64,000 bases of DNA, from NCBI GenBank assembly GCA_052387815.1, contig JBQTIU010000022.1, positions 1 through 64,000 of the forward strand. The letters run 5' to 3'. This document shows, in pieces, positions 23,592-31,017 of the stretch. Source of the stretch: JBQTIU01 sp052387815. Lineage in GTDB: Bacteria; Pseudomonadota; Alphaproteobacteria; CACIAM-22H2. The notes beneath the pieces were generated by a model. It was given only the letters and a program-made list of their open reading frames with translations, ran no database searches and had not been told where the DNA came from. Every line of letters begins with the position of its first letter. Within the stretch, counting starts at the first letter, position 1. The position numbers and the translations under genes are program-made.

Positions 23592-24344
23592 ATGAACCGA
23601 ATCGACCTCGCCGGTCGCAAGGCCGTCGTCACCGGGGCCGGCCGCGGCATCGGCTATGCGATCGTCGAGCGCATGCTCGAGTCCGGCGCCGAGGTGGCGT
23701 TGTGGGACATCGACGCCCATGCGCTCGACGCCTCCTCGAAGCGGCTCGCCGGCCGCGGTGCGGCGCACACGACCGTGGTCGACCACGCCGACGCGGCCCA
23801 GGTGACGGCCGCCGCCCAGGCCGCCATCGGCCAGATGGGGCGGATCGACATCCTGGTCAACAACGCCGGCATCGCCGGCCCCAACCAGAAGACCTGGGAG
23901 TGTTCGCCCGAGGACTGGCGACAGGTCCTCGAGGTCGACCTGATCGGTCCGTTCCTATGCTGTCGGGCGATCGTGCCGCGCATGATCGCGCAGAAATACG
24001 GCCGCATCGTCAACATCGCCTCGATCGCCGGCAAGGAGGGAAACCCCAACGCCGCCGCCTACAGCGCCGCCAAGGCCGGGCTCATCGCGCTCACCAAATC
24101 CTTGGGCAAGGAACTGGCCGAAAGCGGCGTGCTCGTCAACTGCGTGACGCCGGCCGCGGCCAAGACCGACATTTTCAAGCAGATGACCGAACAGCACATC
24201 CAGTACATGCTGTCGAAAATCCCGATGAACCGCTTCGTCGACACCTCCGAGGTCGCCGCGCTGGTGGTCTGGCTGTGCTCGGCCGATTGCAGCTTCTCGA
24301 CTGGCGCGGTGTTCGACATCTCGGGCGGCCGCGCCACCTATTGA
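23592..24344 (+). CDS. SDR oxidoreductase, sugar-acid type
   Basis: The 250-residue classical short-chain dehydrogenase has the NAD-binding GAGRGIG (15-21), NNAG (about 89-92) and catalytic YSAAK (about 157-161). AAGGAGGAGCC precedes ATG 23592. In this setting it may oxidise a sugar-acid intermediate such as a keto-deoxy acid, but the substrate is inferred from neighbours only. It is convergent with another SDR gene at 24409. Confidence 0.88.
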   Translation: MNRIDLAGRKAVVTGAGRGIGYAIVERMLESGAEVALWDIDAHALDASSKRLAGRGAAHTTVVDHADAAQVTAAAQAAIGQMGRIDILVNNAGIAGPNQKTWECSPEDWRQVLEVDLIGPFLCCRAIVPRMIAQKYGRIVNIASIAGKEGNPNAAAYSAAKAGLIALTKSLGKELAESGVLVNCVTPAAAKTDIFKQMTEQHIQYMLSKIPMNRFVDTSEVAALVVWLCSADCSFSTGAVFDISGGRATY

Positions 24345-24408
24345 GGCCCCGCCTAAGCCGGCGGTCGGGGTCGCGGGCCCGATCGCGATCCGGGCTATCC
24401 TTCAAACC

Positions 24409-25149
24409 TCACAGGCTGAACCCACCGTCGACCACGAACACCGATCCGGTGGTGAAGGCGCTTTCATCGCCGGCGAGATGGACGCCCACCGCCGCCACCT
24501 CCGCAGGGTGGCCCAGCCGGCCCATCGGCTGGCGGGCAATGAAGTCCTTGCGGGCCTGGATGGGATCGGCGAAGGCGGCGATGCGCGCCTCGAGCGACGG
24601 CGTCTCTATGGTTCCGGGGCAGATCGCGTTGCAGCGGATGCCCGCCCTGATGTAGTCGGCGGCGATCGCCTTGGTCAGCCCGATCACCGCCGCCTTGGTG
24701 GTGCCGTAGACGAAGCGGTTGGGGATCCCACGGATCGACGAGGCGCCCGAGGACACGTTGATGATCGATCCCTTTTTGCGCTGGAGCATGCCCGGTAGAA
24801 CGGCGCGCGTGACCCAGTACATCGACCGCACGTTGAGGTTCATCGCGAACTCCCATTGCTCGTCGGTGCACTCGAGGATGGTGCCGTGATGGACGAAGCC
24901 GGCGCAGTTGAACAGCACCTCGATCGGCCCCACCGCGGCCGTGGTCGTGGCGATCGCCGTTTTGTCCAAGACATCGAGCCGGCGCGTGGCGATGCCCGGC
25001 GTGAGCGCGAGTTCCGTAAGCTTCGCCTCGTCGATATCGGTGGCGAAGACCGTAGCGCCCTCGGCGGCGAAGGCGAGCGCGGTTGCCCGGCCGATGCCCT
25101 GCGCCGCGGCGGTGACCAGCGCCGTCTTGCCGTGCAGCCGGTTGCCCAA
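24409..25149 (-). CDS. SDR oxidoreductase, 2-keto-3-deoxy-L-fuconate dehydrogenase-like
   Basis: The 246-residue protein has TAAAQGIG (cofactor site), NCAG and YGTTK (active site). It resembles the 2-keto-3-deoxy-L-fuconate dehydrogenase / DHRS6 branch (LDVLDKTAIA, FVHHGTILECTDEQW, RCNAICPGTIETPSLEARI). TTG 25149 is chosen as start: AGGAGGGGGAG stands just before it and no ATG or GTG lies nearby, while upstream sequence shows no homology. It is divergent from the UxaA/GarD-type dehydratase gene, which supports a role in sugar-acid breakdown. Confidence 0.82.
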   Translation of the reverse strand: MGNRLHGKTALVTAAAQGIGRATALAFAAEGATVFATDIDEAKLTELALTPGIATRRLDVLDKTAIATTTAAVGPIEVLFNCAGFVHHGTILECTDEQWEFAMNLNVRSMYWVTRAVLPGMLQRKKGSIINVSSGASSIRGIPNRFVYGTTKAAVIGLTKAIAADYIRAGIRCNAICPGTIETPSLEARIAAFADPIQARKDFIARQPMGRLGHPAEVAAVGVHLAGDESAFTTGSVFVVDGGFSL

Positions 25150-25252
25150 CTCCCCCTCCTCGTTCGCGCCCGGCGATGGTAGTGGGCCGAGCTTCCACCT
25201 GGCAAGCGAAGGCCCTATATTGGGGCGCGCGATTGCAACCTCGGAGCCCGCC

Positions 25253-26794
25253 ATGGCCGAAGCCGCCAGAGCGACCATTCGCCTCAACCCCTTGGACAAC
25301 GTCGTCGTGGCGCGGACCGACATCCTGCGGGGGACCGCCATACCGGCCGAGGGCGTCAGCGCGCGCGCCCACATCCCCGCGGGCCACAAGCTCGCGACCC
25401 GCGCCATCCCGCTTGACGCGCCCGTGAAGCGCTACAACCAGGTCATCGGCTTCGCCACCGCGTCGATCGCGCCGGGCGATCACGTCCACACCCACAATTG
25501 CGAGATCCGAGACTTCGCGCGCGATTACGGCTTCGGCGAGACCGCGCGGCCCACGCCCTATGTCAACGAGCCGGCGACCTTCCAGGGGATCGTGCGGCCG
25601 GACGGACGGGTGGCGACGCGCAATTTCATCGGCGTGCTCACTTCGGTGAACTGCTCGGCGACCGTTGCCAAGCATATCGCCGCGGCCTTCAAGACGAATC
25701 CGTTCACGGGCGAGGGACCGCTCGCCGCCTTCCCGAACGTCGACGGCGTGGTCGCGCTCACGCACAAAAGCGGCTGCGGCATGAGCGGCGAGGGCGAGGG
25801 CATCGAGGTGTTGCGACGGACCATCGCGGGCTATGCGCGCCACCCCAATTTCGGCGCCGTGCTGGTGGTCGGGCTGGGCTGCGAGGTCAACCAGATCGAC
25901 GCGCTCGTGCAGGAGGAAAAGCTGATCGCCGGCGACCTCCTCCAGACCATGACCATCCAGGAGACCGGGGGGACCGCGAAGACGGTCAAGTCCGCGATGT
26001 CCCGTATCAATGAGCTGCTGCCCGAGCTCGACAAGGTCCGCCGCCAGGCCGTGCCGGCCGCGCATATCACGGTCGGCCTGCAATGCGGCGGATCGGACGG
26101 CTATTCCGGGATCTCCGCCAACCCGGCGCTCGGCGCCGCCTCGGACCTCTTGGTGCGCCACGGCGGCACGGTGATCCTGTCGGAGACGCCGGAGACCTAC
26201 GGCGCCGAGCACCTCTTGACCCGGCGCGCGGCGAGCCGCGAGGCTGGCGAGAAACTGGTCGCGCTGATGAAATGGTGGGAGGCCTACACCGCGCGCCACG
26301 GCGGCGAGATGGACCACAACCCGACGCCCGGCAACAAGGCCGGCGGCATCACCACCATCCTCGAGAAGTCGCTGGGCGCCGCCGCCAAGGCGGGCACGAC
26401 CAACCTGGTCGAGGTGTACAAATACGCCGAACCGGTCATGGCCAAGGGCTTCGTGTTCATGGACACGCCCGGCTACGACCCGGTCTCGGCGACGGGCCAA
26501 GTCGCGGGCGGCGCCAATCTCGTCTGCTTCACCACCGGCCGCGGGTCGGTGTACGGCTGCAAGCCGGCGCCCTCGCTCAAGCTGGCGACCAACACCAGGC
26601 TCTACGAGCGGATGACCGACGACATGGACTTGAACTGCGGCGGCATCATCGACGGCACCGAGACGATCGAGGAATGCGGGCGGCGCATCTTCGAGCTCAT
26701 CTTGAAGACCGCGGCGGGCGAGAAGACCAAGAGCGAGGGGCTGGGCTTCGGCGAGGACGAGTTCGCCCCCTGGCAGTTGGGGGCGGTGATGTGA
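25253..26794 (+). CDS. UxaA/GarD-family sugar-acid dehydratase
   Basis: The 513-residue enzyme has an N-terminal SAF domain (about 10-90, with HTHNCEIRDF) and the altronate/galactarate dehydratase domain (KSGCGMSGEG, VGLGCEVNQIDAL, GLQCGGSDGYSGISANPALG). These enzymes use iron to remove water from altronate or galactarate, giving a 2-keto-3-deoxy acid. It is longer and fused, as in the full-length UxaA/GarD form. The next SDR gene starts 9 bp after its stop. The divergent SDR and the IlvD/Edd dehydratase at 35757 belong to the same chemistry. Confidence 0.9.
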   Translation: MAEAARATIRLNPLDNVVVARTDILRGTAIPAEGVSARAHIPAGHKLATRAIPLDAPVKRYNQVIGFATASIAPGDHVHTHNCEIRDFARDYGFGETARPTPYVNEPATFQGIVRPDGRVATRNFIGVLTSVNCSATVAKHIAAAFKTNPFTGEGPLAAFPNVDGVVALTHKSGCGMSGEGEGIEVLRRTIAGYARHPNFGAVLVVGLGCEVNQIDALVQEEKLIAGDLLQTMTIQETGGTAKTVKSAMSRINELLPELDKVRRQAVPAAHITVGLQCGGSDGYSGISANPALGAASDLLVRHGGTVILSETPETYGAEHLLTRRAASREAGEKLVALMKWWEAYTARHGGEMDHNPTPGNKAGGITTILEKSLGAAAKAGTTNLVEVYKYAEPVMAKGFVFMDTPGYDPVSATGQVAGGANLVCFTTGRGSVYGCKPAPSLKLATNTRLYERMTDDMDLNCGGIIDGTETIEECGRRIFELILKTAAGEKTKSEGLGFGEDEFAPWQLGAVM

Positions 26795-26803
26795 GGGCGC
26801 CGG

Positions 26804-27571
26804 ATGAGCGATAGCCTGTTCTCGCTCGCGGGCCGCACGGCGCTGGTCACCGGCGCCTCGCGCGGCCTCGGCCTGGCGATCGCACGGGCGCTCGGGGCCC
26901 ACGGCGCGCGCGTTGTTTTGAATGCCCGCGATGCCAAGCTCCTCGAGGCCCGCGCCACCGTGCTGCGGGACAAAGGGATCGCGGCCGAGGTCGCGCCCTT
27001 CGACGTCACCGACGAGGCGGCAGCCACGGCCGCGCTCGCCCGCATCGCCCGCCAGCACGGGCGCCTCGACATCCTGGTCTCCAATGCTGGGATCAACATC
27101 CGCAAGGCCGCGCTCGAATATCCGACCGCGGATTTCCAGGCGGTGATCGCCACCAATCTCACCGCCTGCTTCATCCTCGGCCGCGAGGCCGGCAGGCTCA
27201 TGGCGGCGCAAAATTACGGCCGCATCATCATGGTGAGCTCGATCATCGCGCGCCTGGCCCGGCCCACAATCTCGGCCTACGCGGCCGCCAAGGCCGGGCT
27301 CGACTCGCTAACCCGCGCGCTCGCCGTCGAGCTGGGGCCGAAGGGGGTGACGGTCAACGCCATCGCACCGGGCTTTTTCGCCACCGACCTCAACGCCCCG
27401 CTCATGGCCAACCCGGACTTCGACGCCTTCGTGCGCAAGCGCACGCCGATCGGGCGCTGGGGCCAGCCCGACGAGCTCGGCGGCGCGGCCGTCTTCCTCG
27501 CCTCCGATGCGGCGGCTTACGTCAACGGCCACACGCTGGTGGTCGACGGCGGCGTCACCGTGGCGCTGTAG
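26804..27571 (+). CDS. SDR oxidoreductase, gluconate 5-dehydrogenase-like
   Basis: The 255-residue classical SDR has GASRGLG (17-23), SNAGINIRKAA and YAAAK (about 157-161), and ends YVNGHTLVVDGGVTVAL. The sequence is of the IdnO/gluconate-5-dehydrogenase type. It follows the dehydratase gene by 9 bp and is likely cotranscribed. Its last ~80 bp are part of a direct repeat whose second copy lies at 29033-29200, and an older SDR scrap with a partial inversion lies at 28955-29112. Confidence 0.88.
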   Translation: MSDSLFSLAGRTALVTGASRGLGLAIARALGAHGARVVLNARDAKLLEARATVLRDKGIAAEVAPFDVTDEAAATAALARIARQHGRLDILVSNAGINIRKAALEYPTADFQAVIATNLTACFILGREAGRLMAAQNYGRIIMVSSIIARLARPTISAYAAAKAGLDSLTRALAVELGPKGVTVNAIAPGFFATDLNAPLMANPDFDAFVRKRTPIGRWGQPDELGGAAVFLASDAAAYVNGHTLVVDGGVTVAL

Positions 27572-27658
27572 AGCCCTCGGGGGCGAGATCGTCCTCGATG
27601 AAGGCGTTGATGATCGCGTCGATCGAGGCGTCCGCCTCGAACCCCATAGCGCGCGCGC
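27491..27658. repeat. Direct repeat copy 1 (SDR 3' end plus denD 3' fragment)
   Basis: These 168 bp match 29033-29200 with four substitutions by my count. The first half is the 3' end of the SDR gene on the plus strand. The second half is a truncated 3' end of denD on the minus strand (frame FEADASIDAIINAFIEDDLA). The copy therefore contains an intact SDR end but only a dead denD end, the mirror situation of copy 2. Confidence 0.9.
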
Positions 27659-27749
27659 CGCTGCGCTCGCGATGGGGCTTCGCGCCGCGCGCGGGTCCTC
27701 CGTGTGGACGACCGGGACGACCTCGCACCTCATCCCCGGGCGCAAAAAA

Positions 27750-27793
27750 GTGTTACCAATGTGCCCGGTCTAAAGTGTTACCCATGTCCCCGG
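27750..27793 (+). repeat. Two tandem 19-bp repeats, IS-end-like
   Basis: GTGTTACCAATGTGCCCGG (27750-27768) and GTGTTACCCATGTCCCCGG (27775-27793) are tandem repeats with a 25-bp period, followed by CTGTACA. Multiple short repeats of this type are common at the ends of IS21- and IS481-like elements. No transposase is present. The bases from 27659 to 27749 hold nothing I recognise. Confidence 0.55.
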
Positions 27794-27831
27794 CTGTACA
27801 AGGAGCTGACCCGGAGCGGGGGAGAGAAGGC

Positions 27832-28038
27832 ATGGCCCGCAAGCGTATCGAGATCAACCCCCAGATCATGTTCGGCAAGCCGGTCATCCGAGGCACGCGG
27901 ATCACCGTCGAGCACATCCTGCGCAAGCTGTCCGCCGGGAGGACGCCGGAAGAGATTCTGCGCAACCGTCCGCAACTGAGCGTCGACGACATCCGTGCCG
28001 CCGAGGCCTTCGCTGCCGATCTGGGGAGGACGCCATGA
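27832..28038 (+). CDS. DUF433-family antitoxin-like protein
   Basis: The 68-residue protein matches DUF433 (RIEINPQIMFGKPVIRGTRI, then TVEHILRKLSAGRTPEEIL and NRPQLSVDDIRAAEAFA), a winged helix-turn-helix family related to VapB45-type antitoxins. GGAGAGAAGG precedes ATG 27832. Its stop overlaps the start of the next gene by 4 bp. The usual partner is a PIN-like toxin, but here it is followed by an MNT nucleotidyltransferase and a HEPN protein. Confidence 0.85.
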   Translation: MARKRIEINPQIMFGKPVIRGTRITVEHILRKLSAGRTPEEILRNRPQLSVDDIRAAEAFAADLGRTP

Positions 28039-28355
28039 TCAGCGCCGCAGTTCCGGAAGCCCTATTGAACTCGGTGATCGCCTATTTCAATCCGCGCCGG
28101 GTGATCCTGTTCGGCTCCGCTGCGCGCGGCGCGGCGGGACCCGACAGCGACTATGACCTGGTGGTCGTACTCGACGACGACGTGCCGCCGGAGCGATTGA
28201 GCTGGCGGGCGAGCTACGAGGCGCGGCGCGACTGGCACCGTGCGGTGGACATCCTCCAGTGTCGGGAAACGACCTTCCGCGAGCGATCCCGCATCGTCGG
28301 CTCGCTCGCCCACAGCGTCGCTACCGAGGGCGTCATCGTCTATGAGCGCACCTGA
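28035..28355 (+). CDS. MNT-domain minimal nucleotidyltransferase (antitoxin)
   Basis: The 106-residue protein has the minimal nucleotidyltransferase motif GSAARGAAGPDSDYDL (GS-x10-DxD) and a third acidic residue in AVDILQ. MNT proteins of HEPN-MNT modules neutralise the HEPN RNase, in studied cases by AMPylating a tyrosine near its active site. It overlaps DUF433 by 4 bp and the HEPN gene by 14 bp, so the three genes are tightly coupled. Confidence 0.9.
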   Translation: MISAAVPEALLNSVIAYFNPRRVILFGSAARGAAGPDSDYDLVVVLDDDVPPERLSWRASYEARRDWHRAVDILQCRETTFRERSRIVGSLAHSVATEGVIVYERT

Positions 28356-28764
28356 GGATTCGCGCTGGCTGGAGGCGCGCCGCTGGTTCGCGGTCGCGAA
28401 CGAGGATCTGCGCGTCGCCCGCGCCTGCCTGACGATGGACGAGCCGGCCCTCGGCGCGGCGGCGTATCACTGCCAGCAGGCGGTGGAGAAGCTTATGAAG
28501 GGGCTTCTCGTCGCGGGCGCGCGACCGTTCCGCAAGATCCACGATCTCGACGAACTTGCCGAGGCGGCAACGGCGGTATTTCCGGGCCTTCGTCCGCATC
28601 TCGACGCCTGCCGTCCGTTCACCCGCTGGGGAACCGCGCTCCGCTATCCGGAGATCGGCGACGAGGCGCTCGTCGGGCCGACGGCGGCGGACATCGCCTC
28701 GGCCCTGCCTCGGATCGAAGCCCTCGCCGCCGCCGTCGCCGAACTCGGTTCCGGACGACGGTAG
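28342..28764 (+). CDS. HEPN-domain toxin
   Basis: The 140-residue all-helical HEPN protein includes ALGAAAYHCQQAVEKLMKGL and the RNase motif region RPFRKIHDLDEL (R-x4-6-H). HEPN proteins of this class are RNases silenced by their MNT partner. ATG 28342 overlaps the MNT gene by 14 bp. The cassette sits between the two copies of a direct repeat and so looks imported into the sugar-acid locus. Confidence 0.88.
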   Translation: MSAPEDSRWLEARRWFAVANEDLRVARACLTMDEPALGAAAYHCQQAVEKLMKGLLVAGARPFRKIHDLDELAEAATAVFPGLRPHLDACRPFTRWGTALRYPEIGDEALVGPTAADIASALPRIEALAAAVAELGSGRR

Positions 28765-28782
28765 CCGCGGAGAATCAATCGC

Positions 28783-28935
28783 ATGGCCATCGTCAACAAG
28801 GATCGCATCAGCCGCGGGCCGGAGCTGCTGCGCCAAGGGCTGACGCCCTTGATCGAACGGCAGCTCGAGGCGCGACTCGGCGCCAACGGGGTGAAGCGCG
28901 CCCTCGAGCTCATCCTCGAGACCGCGGCGGGCTCG
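28783..28935 (+). pseudogene. 5' fragment of a possible Swt1/HEPN-type defence gene
   Basis: From ATG 28783 (GGAGAATC upstream) the first ~50 codons read NKDRISRGPELLRQGLTPLI, then ERQLEARLGANGVKR. This resembles the N-terminal segment of large Swt1-HEPN or DUF499-type proteins found in phage-defence loci (pattern NkeRv.kaLelL..GL.PfVeRel). The frame then runs into the SDR scar and loses homology. It is likely a truncated import that came with the toxin-antitoxin genes. The family assignment is tentative. Confidence 0.45.
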
Positions 28936-28954
28936 AACACCCAAGGGCGGCGCC

Positions 28955-29112
28955 GGCCTCGAGGAGCTTGGCGCCGCGGGCGTTCAAGACCACGCGCGCG
29001 CCGCCGAGCTGCGGGGCAAAGGGATCGCGGCGGTGTTCCTCGCCTCCGACGCGGCGGCTTACGTCAACGGCCACACGCTGGTGGTCGACGGTGGCGTCAC
29101 CGTGGCGCTGTA
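28955..29112. pseudogene. Rearranged SDR gene scar with an inverted segment
   Basis: Bases 28955-29003 are the reverse complement of a diverged copy of the SDR segment at about 26903-26951 (about five mismatches in 49). Bases about 29007-29026 are a forward match to the next part of the same gene (GGCAAAGGGATCGCGGC against GACAAAGGGATCGCGGC). Bases 29033-29112 are a forward match to the gene's 3' end. So a second SDR copy was cut, partly inverted and joined, leaving three blocks of the same gene. No protein can result. Confidence 0.75.
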
Positions 29113-29200
29113 GAGCCCTCGGGGGCGAGATCGTCCTCGATGAAGGCGTTGATGATCGCGTCGATCGAGGCGTCCGCCTCGAACCCCATCGCGCGCGCGC
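29033..29200. repeat. Direct repeat copy 2 (SDR 3' scar plus intact denD 3' end)
   Basis: This matches 27491-27658 with four substitutions. Here the denD 3' end is part of an intact gene, while the SDR part is only a scrap. The two copies flank the ~1.4-kb DUF433-MNT-HEPN block. Confidence 0.9.
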
Positions 29201-30095
29201 GCCGCGAATCGAGCCGGCCCGGCCAGCCGTCGACGATGTTCTGGATGCGCGGATCGATTTCCCACTGGATGCGCCCGTAGGCGGCCGCGCCGGCGACCCG
29301 CCGCAGGCCCTCGGCCATCTCGGCCACCGACAGATCGAGCGAGGGCAGCATCAGCGTCCGCCAGCTGCCCCAGGCCGCTTGCGGCAGGTCGTGGGCGCGG
29401 ATGAATGCCGCAATTGTCCGGCGCGGGCTCAACAGCGGCATCATCGAAGTGGGCTTGACCGGACAGACGGCGGTCTTGCCCATCAGCGGCTCGCGGATGA
29501 TCGAGGAAGCGAAGGTCGAGGCGGCGGGGTTGGGCTTGCCCGGGCGGACCACGATGGTCGGCAGGCGCAAGCACCGCCCGTCGATGAAGCCCTTGCGGGA
29601 ATAGTCGGCGATCAGCAGTTCGCCCATCGCCTTATGGGCGCCGTAGGAGGTCTGGGGGGTGAGCTTGTGGCCGTCGGCGATGACCTCGGGCAGCTCGCCC
29701 CCGAACACCGCGACCGAGGAGGCGAACACCAACCGCGGCGGCGAGCCCAGCGCGCGGCAGGCCTCGAGGACGGCGCGCGTGCCGTCGAGATTGACGCGGT
29801 AGCCGAGATCGAAATCGGCCTCGGCGCCGGCGCTCACCACCGCCGCGAAGTGGAACACGGCCCCGGTGTCGGCCGAGATCACGCGTTTCATCAATTGGGC
29901 GTCGTCGATCTCGCCGGCGACGAAGGTGAGCCGGCGGTCGGCCGGCAGGTCGCTCGCCGCGACGTTGTCGAACAGGACCAGGCGAGCGATGGCTCGCGGC
30001 TTCCCGTCCGGCCCGGCGAGGCCGCCCCGCTTCAAGAGCTCGCGCGCCAGCTTCTTGCCCAGCATCCCGGCGCCACCGGTGATCACGACCTGCAT
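29097..30095 (-). CDS. denD: D-erythronate dehydrogenase-like NAD-epimerase-family protein
   Basis: The 332-residue extended SDR has the Rossmann motif VVITGGAGMLGKKLA (residues 3-17) and the YGAHK catalytic pair. Its overall sequence matches DenD (PTIVVRPGKPNPAASTFASS, then SIIREPL, MMPLLSPRRTI). DenD oxidises D-erythronate to 2-oxo-tetronate in four-carbon acid-sugar catabolism. The start ATG 30095 lies 19 bp after the ABC permease stop in the same leftward operon. Its last codons run into the SDR 3' scrap, so the C-terminus may differ slightly from the ancestral one. Confidence 0.85.
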   Translation of the reverse strand: MQVVITGGAGMLGKKLARELLKRGGLAGPDGKPRAIARLVLFDNVAASDLPADRRLTFVAGEIDDAQLMKRVISADTGAVFHFAAVVSAGAEADFDLGYRVNLDGTRAVLEACRALGSPPRLVFASSVAVFGGELPEVIADGHKLTPQTSYGAHKAMGELLIADYSRKGFIDGRCLRLPTIVVRPGKPNPAASTFASSIIREPLMGKTAVCPVKPTSMMPLLSPRRTIAAFIRAHDLPQAAWGSWRTLMLPSLDLSVAEMAEGLRRVAGAAAYGRIQWEIDPRIQNIVDGWPGRLDSRRARAMGFEADASIDAIINAFIEDDLAPEGSTAPR

Positions 30096-30114
30096 CGGCT
30101 GGGCCCCCGGCCGC

Positions 30115-31017
30115 CTATTCCTTGACCGCGCCGGTCAGGGAAGAGACATAGTGCTCGACGAAGAACGAATAGAGGATCGCCACCGGCAGCGAGCCCAACA
30201 GGGCGCCGGCCATCAGCGCACCCCAATGGTAGACGTCGCCCTCGACCAACTGGGTGAGCACGCCCACGGGCACGGTCTTGTTCTCGGAGGACGAGATGAA
30301 GGCCAGCGCGTAGATGAACTCGTTCCACGACAGGGTGAACGAGAAGATGCCGGCCGAGATGAGGCCCGGAACGGCCAAGGGCAGGGTGATCTTGATCAGG
30401 ATCTGGATGCGGGTCGCGCCGTCGATGAGCGCGCATTCCTCGAGCTCGTAGGGGATGGACTTGAAATATCCCATCAACAGCCAAGTGCAGAATGGGATGA
30501 GGAAGGTGGGGTAGGTGAGGATCAGCGCCCAGTTGCTGTCGTAGATGTCGAGGGCGTAGACCATGGTGGCGAGCGGAATGAACAGGATCGAGGGCGGCAC
30601 GAGGTAGGCGAGGAAGATCAGCAGGCCCACGGTCTGGGCGCCGCGGAAGCGCAGCCGCTGGATGGCGTAGGCGGCGAGCACGCTGGCGAAGATCGACAAG
30701 CAGGTCGAGACCACGGCGACGATCATGGTGTTCAAGAGCCATTCCGGATACTGGGTCCGGAACAACAGCTTCTCGATGTTGGCGAGCGTCGGATTGGCGA
30801 CCCAGTACGGGCTGAAGGCCTTGAAGTTGTACAGCTCCTCGTTCGGTTTGAAGGTCGTCACCCCCATCCAGTAAAAGGGGAAGAGCAGGACGAAGAGGAA
30901 GACGCCGAGCGGCACGTACAGGGTCACCACGCGGCGCGGCAGGGTGCTCAAATAGGCCATGCCCTGGGTATCGGTGGCCGAGCCCGAAAAACGGGACGAG
31001 GGGCTGGCATCATTCAT
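30115..31017 (-). CDS. Carbohydrate ABC permease (MalG/UgpE type)
   Basis: The 300-residue CUT1-family permease has six membrane helices and the EAA loop ELEECALIDGATRIQILIKI (about 197-216). It overlaps the partner permease by 8 bp. The operon also holds a binding protein and an ATPase, and probably imports a sugar, polyol or sugar acid degraded by the neighbouring dehydratases and DenD. Confidence 0.9.
   Translation of the reverse strand: MNDASPSSRFSGSATDTQGMAYLSTLPRRVVTLYVPLGVFLFVLLFPFYWMGVTTFKPNEELYNFKAFSPYWVANPTLANIEKLLFRTQYPEWLLNTMIVAVVSTCLSIFASVLAAYAIQRLRFRGAQTVGLLIFLAYLVPPSILFIPLATMVYALDIYDSNWALILTYPTFLIPFCTWLLMGYFKSIPYELEECALIDGATRIQILIKITLPLAVPGLISAGIFSFTLSWNEFIYALAFISSSENKTVPVGVLTQLVEGDVYHWGALMAGALLGSLPVAILYSFFVEHYVSSLTGAVKE

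Noticed and set aside
27659..27745. Possible N-terminus of a glyoxalase/VOC protein on the minus strand (CEVVPVVHTEDPRAAR)
   Set aside because: Only about 15 residues look similar, which is not enough to call a fragment.
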